A stretch of 16,998 nt of DNA from JAFGHJ01 sp964523975 (GTDB lineage Bacteria; Hydrothermota; UBA3072). Made by a program: the position numbers and the translations under genes. Shown one piece after another: positions 12,496 to 16,998 of this stretch (the stretch's first letter is position 1; every line of letters starts with the position of its first letter). The stretch spans positions 1 to 16,998 of the forward strand of contig CAZGBM010000044.1 in the NCBI GenBank assembly GCA_964523975.1, given 5' to 3'. The notes under the pieces were generated by a model that worked only from the letters and a program-made list of their open reading frames with translations, was not told the DNA's origin and searched no databases.

Positions 12496-14025
12496 ATGAA
12501 AAAAGGGAAGTTACAGTTCCTGCGATTATCTTCGGAAATTTTCTTCTTTCTTTTCATAGTTGCTTCTTTCCTTCATTTTTTTCCACAAAGATTCAAAGCA
12601 ATACCTGTCAGAACCCAAATTATCCCTCTGGCAATTTCCTTCCTTCACGAAGAATTTTTACCATCATTACTTCTACTTGTTTTATTTTTCGTAATCACAA
12701 TAATCTTCGGCAGAATTTACTGCTCTTTTTTCTGCCCTCTCGGTGGCTTTCAAGACATATTAATAAGAATAAAAAAGAAACCAAATTTCAAATATAATAA
12801 GCCGTTAACCACCGTTAGACTAACTATCCTGTTGTTATCGATTGTAAGCGCAATATCGGGAAGTCTTTACCTCTTCAGCTTTCTGGACCCGTATAGTTTC
12901 TTCGGCAAAACGACAAACTACCTTTTGAAACCTCTTATAGCCCTTATCAACAATGGCAGCGAATTAATCCTCAGGAAAGCTAACATATACTGGCTCAGGA
13001 TAATAGACCTTCCGACTATCAATCCTTTATCTATAATACCTTTTATATTAATTCTCGGAGCGATTATATATTTCTCCGTAAAAAGGGGCAGACTTTACTG
13101 TAATTCCATTTGCCCTCTGGGAACCTTCCTCGGAATTTTTTCTGTTCGATCGCTATACAGAATAGAAATCGATAAAGCAAGCTGCATCTCCTGCGGAATC
13201 TGTGAGTCTGTTTGCAAAGCGGAATGCATAAATTCAAAAGATAAAATTGTCGACAATTCTTCCTGTATAAGATGTTTCAACTGCCTGGAAGTATGCCCGA
13301 AAGACTCGATAAAATATAAACGTTCCGAAAAAATCAAAAGCATAGAACCCCAAAAAGGCAAAAAAATTTCACGCAGGGAGTTTATTTACTCTTTTTTCAG
13401 CGTTTTGACTTTTTCGGGAATCAATTTAACACTCCGCAACAAAAAACCTGGCGACAAAACCCATTTTCCACCTCCGACACCACCGGGAAGCATAAGTCTC
13501 GAAAGATACATAAGCAAATGTACCTCCTGCTATCTTTGTATAAACAGGTGCCCTACAAACGTACTTCAACCCTCTTTATTTCAATATGGACTTTTGGGGG
13601 CTTTTCTTCCTCAGATGGATTTCAACAGTGGGTATTGTGCTTACGAATGTACCGAATGCCTTGAAGTATGCCCGACCGATGCAATAATGCCTCATACAAA
13701 AGAAGAAAAGAAAAAAATCCAGGTAGGCAGAGTCAAATTTATAAAAGATTTTTGCGTTGTATATAAAAACAATACTTCCTGCGGCGCCTGCGCCGAAATA
13801 TGCCCTACTGGCGCTGTAAGTATGATACCATATAAAGGACTACTATTCATACCTTCGACAGAAACATCAATTTGCGTAGGTTGCGGAGCATGCCAGAACG
13901 TATGCCCAGCAAGACCTGAAAAAGCAATAATAGTGGAAACCAATATAGTTCATAAAGAGGCAAGAAAAGCGGAAAGAAGCAAAACCAGTAAAAAGGAAGT
14001 CAAAACGGAAGAGTTTCCATTCTAA
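12496..14025 (+). CDS. NapH/NapG-like membrane polyferredoxin
   Basis: A 509-residue 4Fe-4S protein. Residues 1-200 hold four or five membrane segments (about 12-30, 54-72, 108-130, 178-195) with two NapH-type CxxxCP motifs at 76/80 and 202/206. Two [4Fe-4S] motifs follow: Cys230, 233, 236, 240 and Cys257, 260, 263, 267. At 292-311 comes SRREFIYSFFSVLTFSGI, which resembles a Tat signal in mid-protein. Then four more clusters: Cys342/345/348/352, Cys381/385/388/392, Cys420/429/432/436 and Cys460/463/466/470. The C-terminal half is NapG-like, so the protein reads as a NapH-NapG type fusion passing electrons between quinol and a periplasmic partner. It directly follows the DUF362 stop. Acceptor unknown. 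No catalytic nitrate reductase is in the window. Confidence 0.88.
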   Translation: MKKGKLQFLRLSSEIFFFLFIVASFLHFFPQRFKAIPVRTQIIPLAISFLHEEFLPSLLLLVLFFVITIIFGRIYCSFFCPLGGFQDILIRIKKKPNFKYNKPLTTVRLTILLLSIVSAISGSLYLFSFLDPYSFFGKTTNYLLKPLIALINNGSELILRKANIYWLRIIDLPTINPLSIIPFILILGAIIYFSVKRGRLYCNSICPLGTFLGIFSVRSLYRIEIDKASCISCGICESVCKAECINSKDKIVDNSSCIRCFNCLEVCPKDSIKYKRSEKIKSIEPQKGKKISRREFIYSFFSVLTFSGINLTLRNKKPGDKTHFPPPTPPGSISLERYISKCTSCYLCINRCPTNVLQPSLFQYGLLGAFLPQMDFNSGYCAYECTECLEVCPTDAIMPHTKEEKKKIQVGRVKFIKDFCVVYKNNTSCGACAEICPTGAVSMIPYKGLLFIPSTETSICVGCGACQNVCPARPEKAIIVETNIVHKEARKAERSKTSKKEVKTEEFPF

Positions 14026-14044
14026 AAAATGCCCTGAACTTTTT

Positions 14045-14065
14045 AAACTTGCTAAGCAAAGTTTT
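14045..14065 (+). terminator. Weak terminator-like hairpin
   Basis: AAACTTGC (14045-14052), loop TAA, GCAAAGTTT (14056-14064) form about 8 bp with one bulged A. It lies 20 bp after the polyferredoxin stop and before the larE promoter. It is AT-rich and has no T-tract of its own beyond TTTT, so it is a weak candidate. Confidence 0.3.
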
Positions 14066-14104
14066 ACTCTTATCCCTTATGAGAATACCGTTTATGAGTA
14101 ACTA

Positions 14105-14133
14105 TTGACAAATAATTGCAAATAAAGTATATT
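14105..14133 (+). promoter_or_regulatory. Promoter of the larE-larB-larC operon
   Basis: TTGACA (14105-14110), 17-bp spacer, TATATT (14128-14133). The two boxes are close to consensus. Transcription near 14140 gives a short leader to larE. Confidence 0.75.
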
Positions 14134-14165
14134 CAACAGCGGAATTATTTTAACTTTTACGGGAG

Positions 14166-15002
14166 ATGAAATTGAAATCGCTGAAAATTTTTACGGAAAA
14201 GAATAAAAAAAGTCAAAAGCTGAAAGAAATTTTAAAACAATATAAGTCTGTTCTTGTCGCTTTCTCTGGGGGAACCGATAGCGGCTTTCTTCTAAAAGCG
14301 GCTATAGATTTTCTGGGAGCAGAAAAGGTTCTTGCTGTAACCGTAAAATCAGAAGTAATTCCCGAAAGGAAAATCACAGAAGCAAAAAAAATAGCAGAAG
14401 AAATCGGCTCCAGATGGGAAATGGTAGAAATTCCTATACTTTCCGAAAAAAACCTGATTAAAAATCCAACCGACAGATGTTATCTATGTAAAAAAATAAT
14501 ACTCAAACATTTGAAAAAAATAGCAAAGAAAGAAGGAATAAAAGAGGTAATAGAAGGGACAATCACAGAAGACACACAAGAATACCGTCCCGGAAAGAAA
14601 GCGATAAAAGAGCTTGGAATCAAAAGCCCTTTATTAGAAGCGGGATTCACAAAAGAAGAGACAAGAAGACTAAGCAGAAAGCTGGGTCTGCCAAGCTGGA
14701 ACAAACCGTCTTTTTCCTGTCTCGCTACACGTTTCCCCTACGGAACAAAACTCACAAAAAGACATTTAAAAAGAATTGAAGAGGCGGAGGCCATACTGGC
14801 AACCAAGACTTTCAGCCAGTTTCGAGTCCGGCACCATGGGAAAATAGCAAGAATAGAAGTCCTGGAAAAAGACCTGGATAAGCTCCTGTCCCAGAGAAAA
14901 AACATTATAGCTGAATTTAAAAAAACAGGATATAATTATATAACTCTCGACCTCGAAGGTTACCGAAGCGGGAGTATGGATATTGACATTGGACAAAAAT
15001 AA
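14166..15002 (+). CDS. larE: LarE, sulfur transferase of nickel-pincer cofactor synthesis
   Basis: A 278-residue ATP-dependent sulfur insertase of the PP-loop family. SGGTDSG at 34-40 is the AMP/ATP loop (usually SGGVDS). CYLCKK at 105-110 and FSCLATRFPYG at 183-193 are the LarE signature. It has exactly three cysteines: Cys105, Cys108 and Cys185. LarE of Lactiplantibacillus sacrifices the single cysteine equivalent to Cys185; three-cysteine homologues are reported to hold a [4Fe-4S] cluster and could transfer sulfur repeatedly. That type is inferred here. The start is uncertain: GGGAG (14161-14165) touches ATG 14166, whereas TTG 14172 would have 6-nt spacing. The later TTG may be the true start, removing two residues. 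larB overlaps the 3' end by 20 bp. Confidence 0.9.
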   Translation: MKLKSLKIFTEKNKKSQKLKEILKQYKSVLVAFSGGTDSGFLLKAAIDFLGAEKVLAVTVKSEVIPERKITEAKKIAEEIGSRWEMVEIPILSEKNLIKNPTDRCYLCKKIILKHLKKIAKKEGIKEVIEGTITEDTQEYRPGKKAIKELGIKSPLLEAGFTKEETRRLSRKLGLPSWNKPSFSCLATRFPYGTKLTKRHLKRIEEAEAILATKTFSQFRVRHHGKIARIEVLEKDLDKLLSQRKNIIAEFKKTGYNYITLDLEGYRSGSMDIDIGQK

Positions 15003-15750
15003 AATAAAAAAATTGCTCGAGGAAGTCAAAAAGGGGAACAAAAGTATCAAAGAAGCATTGAAAGTACTTGAAGATTTACCTTTTATAGATTTAGATTTTG
15101 CAAAAATAGACACGCATAGAGAACTCAGGATGGATGCACCTGAAGCTATTTATTGTATGAATAAAACCACAGAGCAAATATTTAAAATAATTGAAAAAAT
15201 AAAAAATGATACCAATGTTCTAGCCACAAGAGTTCCAGAGAAGACACTAGAAGGGATAAGAAAAACTTACCCTGAAGCCAAAATATATCCTGAGGCAAGC
15301 CTTGCTTTTATAGGAAAATTTCCCAAAAAAACAATCGGTAAAATTGTAATCATTACTGCCGGAACTTCCGATATTCCTGTAGCCAGAGAATGTGAAATAA
15401 CTGCAAAGTCAATGGGTATCGGCGTAGAAACAATTTTCGATGTTGGAGTCGCCGGAATACACAGGGTACTTAGTATAAGAAACAAACTTAAAGGAGCAGA
15501 TATTGCAATAGTAATAGCCGGAATGGAAGGAGCTCTTCCTTCCGTAGTCGCGGGTCTTATAGATACTCCGATAGTTGCTGTTCCTACCTCTGTTGGTTAT
15601 GGCGCAAGTTTCAAAGGTATAGCACCCTTGCTTACAATGCTAAATTCATGTGCACCGGGTATCAGCGTTGTTAACATAGATAACGGCTACAGTGCAGGTT
15701 TCTTTGCGGCAGCAGTTATAAAAAAATTGCTTCCTAAAGGAAAGAAATGA
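14983..15750 (+). CDS. larB: LarB, pyridinium-3,5-bisdicarboxylate synthase
   Basis: This 255-residue enzyme carboxylates nicotinic acid adenine dinucleotide and releases AMP, giving the ring scaffold of the nickel-pincer nucleotide. The C-terminal half is PurE (AIR carboxylase)-like: ITAGTSDIPVARE at 124-136, GMEGALPSVVAGL at 180-192, VPTSVGYG at 200-207 and LNSCAPGISVVNIDNGYSAG at 220-239. Cys223 corresponds to the catalytic cysteine of LarB. The N-terminal region includes the conserved DTHRELR (43-49). The start is TTG 14983, with GGGAG at 14970-14974 eight nt upstream; it overlaps larE by 20 bp. A second TTG at 14989 is possible. The stop overlaps larC's ATG by 4 bp, so all three genes are translationally linked. 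Confidence 0.94.
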   Translation: MTLDKNKIKKLLEEVKKGNKSIKEALKVLEDLPFIDLDFAKIDTHRELRMDAPEAIYCMNKTTEQIFKIIEKIKNDTNVLATRVPEKTLEGIRKTYPEAKIYPEASLAFIGKFPKKTIGKIVIITAGTSDIPVARECEITAKSMGIGVETIFDVGVAGIHRVLSIRNKLKGADIAIVIAGMEGALPSVVAGLIDTPIVAVPTSVGYGASFKGIAPLLTMLNSCAPGISVVNIDNGYSAGFFAAAVIKKLLPKGKK

Positions 15751-16952
15751 AGGACACTGGTAAAAGAATCCTATATATCGATTGTTTTTCAGGAATAAGC
15801 GGCGACATGTTTGTGGCAGCACTTCTTGATGTCGGTGTAAACAAGGAAGATTTTACAAATATAATATCAAAAATTCTACCTCCATATGCGAAAATAAAAA
15901 TATGGGATGAAAAAAGAGGAAATTTTACCGGAAAAAGATTTCAGATAGGATTATCAAAAAAAGAGAGAGAAGAAAGACACTTAAAGGACATTAAAAAACT
16001 TCTTGACAACTCAAAACTAGATAAAAGTATTATAGAAAAAAGTAAAAAAATGTTCGAAGAACTTGCGGAAGTCGAAGCCGAAATCCACGGAGTATCGAAA
16101 GAAGAAATCCATTTTCACGAACTTGGCGCTATAGATTCAATAGCTGATATTGTAGGAGCCGTAATTGCTGTCAAGCTTTTGAATGTAAATAAGATATACT
16201 TCTCAAAAATCAACGTCGGGATTGGTTATACAGAAATAAAACATGGAAGAGTTCCTCTTCCAGTTCCGGCAAGTGCCGAACTCCTTAAAAGATGTAAAGC
16301 TCCTGTTTACTCGACAGGAATCAATAGTGAACTGGTTACTCCGACCGGCGCATTATTCATAAAACATTTCGCCAATTCGTTTACTATGCCCGAAATGAAG
16401 ATAGAAAGGATAGGAATAGGTTTCGGTTCAAAGGAATTCAAAGAAAGCCCTAATTTTTTAAGAGCAATGTTGGGAACGCCCGAAAAAGAATATTCTGAAA
16501 ACGAAGTAATCATCGAAACAAATATCGACGACATGAATCCGGAATTCCTGCCTTCAGTCGAGAAAAAACTCTTTAAGAGTGGAGCGCTTGACGTTTTCCG
16601 GACACCCATCCAGATGAAAAAAGGACGCGGGGGATTCATACTATCAATACTCTGTGAAAGAAAAAATATAGATAAATTAGCTAATATTCTTTTTCATGAA
16701 ACGACCACAATCGGCATTCGAATTCATTCCATAGAAAGAAGAAAATTAGATAGAAAAACAAAAAAAATAAAAACCGAATACGGCGAAGCAGAAGTAAAAC
16801 TCGCATATTTAAAAGGTGAACTTGTAAATATTTCTCCTGAATTCGATTCCTGCGAAAAACTTGCTAAGAAAAAAGGATTACCCGTAAAAGAAATCTACGA
16901 AGAAGTAAAAGAAACAGCAAATAAACTGCTAAAAAACAATAGTAAAAATTAA
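15747..16952 (+). CDS. larC: LarC, nickel insertion protein of the pincer cofactor
   Basis: This 401-residue CTP-dependent cyclometallase inserts nickel into the dithiocarboxylated nucleotide, the last step of the pathway. It is one uninterrupted frame spanning both LarC1 and LarC2 parts, unlike the Lactiplantibacillus gene, which needs a ribosomal frameshift. Hallmarks: DCFSGISGDM at 12-21, HFHELGAIDSIADIVG at 122-137, HGRVPLPVPA at 166-175, ETNIDDMNPE at 257-266, MKKGRGG at 290-296 and ETTTIGIR at 318-325. ATG 15747 overlaps the larB stop by 4 bp (ATGA), with AAAGGAAAG just upstream. The matching lactate racemase or other pincer enzyme (larA family) is not in this window; larC is the last gene here. 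Expected family length is about 400-420, so it is complete. Confidence 0.95.
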   Translation: MKDTGKRILYIDCFSGISGDMFVAALLDVGVNKEDFTNIISKILPPYAKIKIWDEKRGNFTGKRFQIGLSKKEREERHLKDIKKLLDNSKLDKSIIEKSKKMFEELAEVEAEIHGVSKEEIHFHELGAIDSIADIVGAVIAVKLLNVNKIYFSKINVGIGYTEIKHGRVPLPVPASAELLKRCKAPVYSTGINSELVTPTGALFIKHFANSFTMPEMKIERIGIGFGSKEFKESPNFLRAMLGTPEKEYSENEVIIETNIDDMNPEFLPSVEKKLFKSGALDVFRTPIQMKKGRGGFILSILCERKNIDKLANILFHETTTIGIRIHSIERRKLDRKTKKIKTEYGEAEVKLAYLKGELVNISPEFDSCEKLAKKKGLPVKEIYEEVKETANKLLKNNSKN

Positions 16953-16998
16953 ATATTAAAATGGAAAAATACAAATCAAAATTAAAAAATTATAAAAA
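16950..16998 (+). repeat. AT-rich dispersed repeat C3, running off the window
   Basis: AAATATTAAAATGGAAAAAT followed by CAAATCAAAATTAAAA begins at the larC stop. It is the same family as 2253-2306, again directly after a stop codon. The window ends inside it. Confidence 0.6.

Noticed and set aside
15747..16952. Programmed frameshift in larC, as in Lactiplantibacillus
   Set aside because: The frame is continuous from the N-terminal motifs to the end, so no frameshift is needed.

Overview
The window is AT-rich (roughly one third G+C by eye) bacterial DNA with compact operons, strong GGAGG-type ribosome binding sites, TTGACA-type promoters and gene-poor gaps packed with short dispersed repeats. 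The gene content fits an anaerobe that meets oxygen occasionally: a PerR-type regulator, rubredoxin, flavin reductase, 1-Cys peroxiredoxin and superoxide-reductase-like protein, plus nickel-pincer cofactor genes and a polyferredoxin membrane complex. I cannot assign a lineage. An uncultured candidate-phylum bacterium (WOR-3-like or similar) is only a guess from repeat style and codon use. The sequence holds one 100-N scaffold gap (3825-3924).

Layout. 1-202 (minus): start of a TPR lipoprotein, cut by the window edge. 652-2232: bifunctional NAD(P)H-hydrate repair enzyme. 2771-3775: zinc alcohol dehydrogenase, preceded by a 107-bp tandem repeat. 3825-3924: gap. 3988-4563: free-standing pyruvate-kinase C-terminal-like protein. 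4796-7420: perR, flavin reductase, a GxxExxY gene, rubredoxin and a ZIP transporter. 7566-9242: peroxiredoxin, a 58-residue membrane protein, an exported superoxide-reductase-like protein and a nitroreductase-family protein. 9316-10041: TPR protein. 10254-10796 (minus): MBL-fold hydrolase. 11575-14025: Tat-exported DUF362 protein and a NapH/NapG-like polyferredoxin. 14166-16952: larE-larB-larC.

How the genes may work together. The PerR-type repressor is translationally coupled to a flavin reductase whose C-terminal tail looks like the linker of high-molecular-weight rubredoxin (Hrb). The rubredoxin that Hrb would carry is a separate gene about 700 bp downstream. Between them sits a GxxExxY gene enclosed by 26-bp inverted copies of the dispersed repeat. 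Peroxiredoxin and the superoxide-reductase-like protein follow, so 4.8-9.2 kb reads as an oxygen-defence island with rubredoxin as a plausible electron carrier. larE, larB and larC overlap or abut and would make the nickel-pincer nucleotide; no larA is in the window. The DUF362/polyferredoxin pair is probably a membrane electron-transfer module.

The most unusual signal is intergenic. At least five families of short internally repeated elements fill the gaps. The copies I could orient follow a polarity rule, pointing head-on toward the neighbouring gene so that each intergenic region tends to be a nested palindrome, often in the order gene - CTCTGTG family - TTTGTTGTT family.
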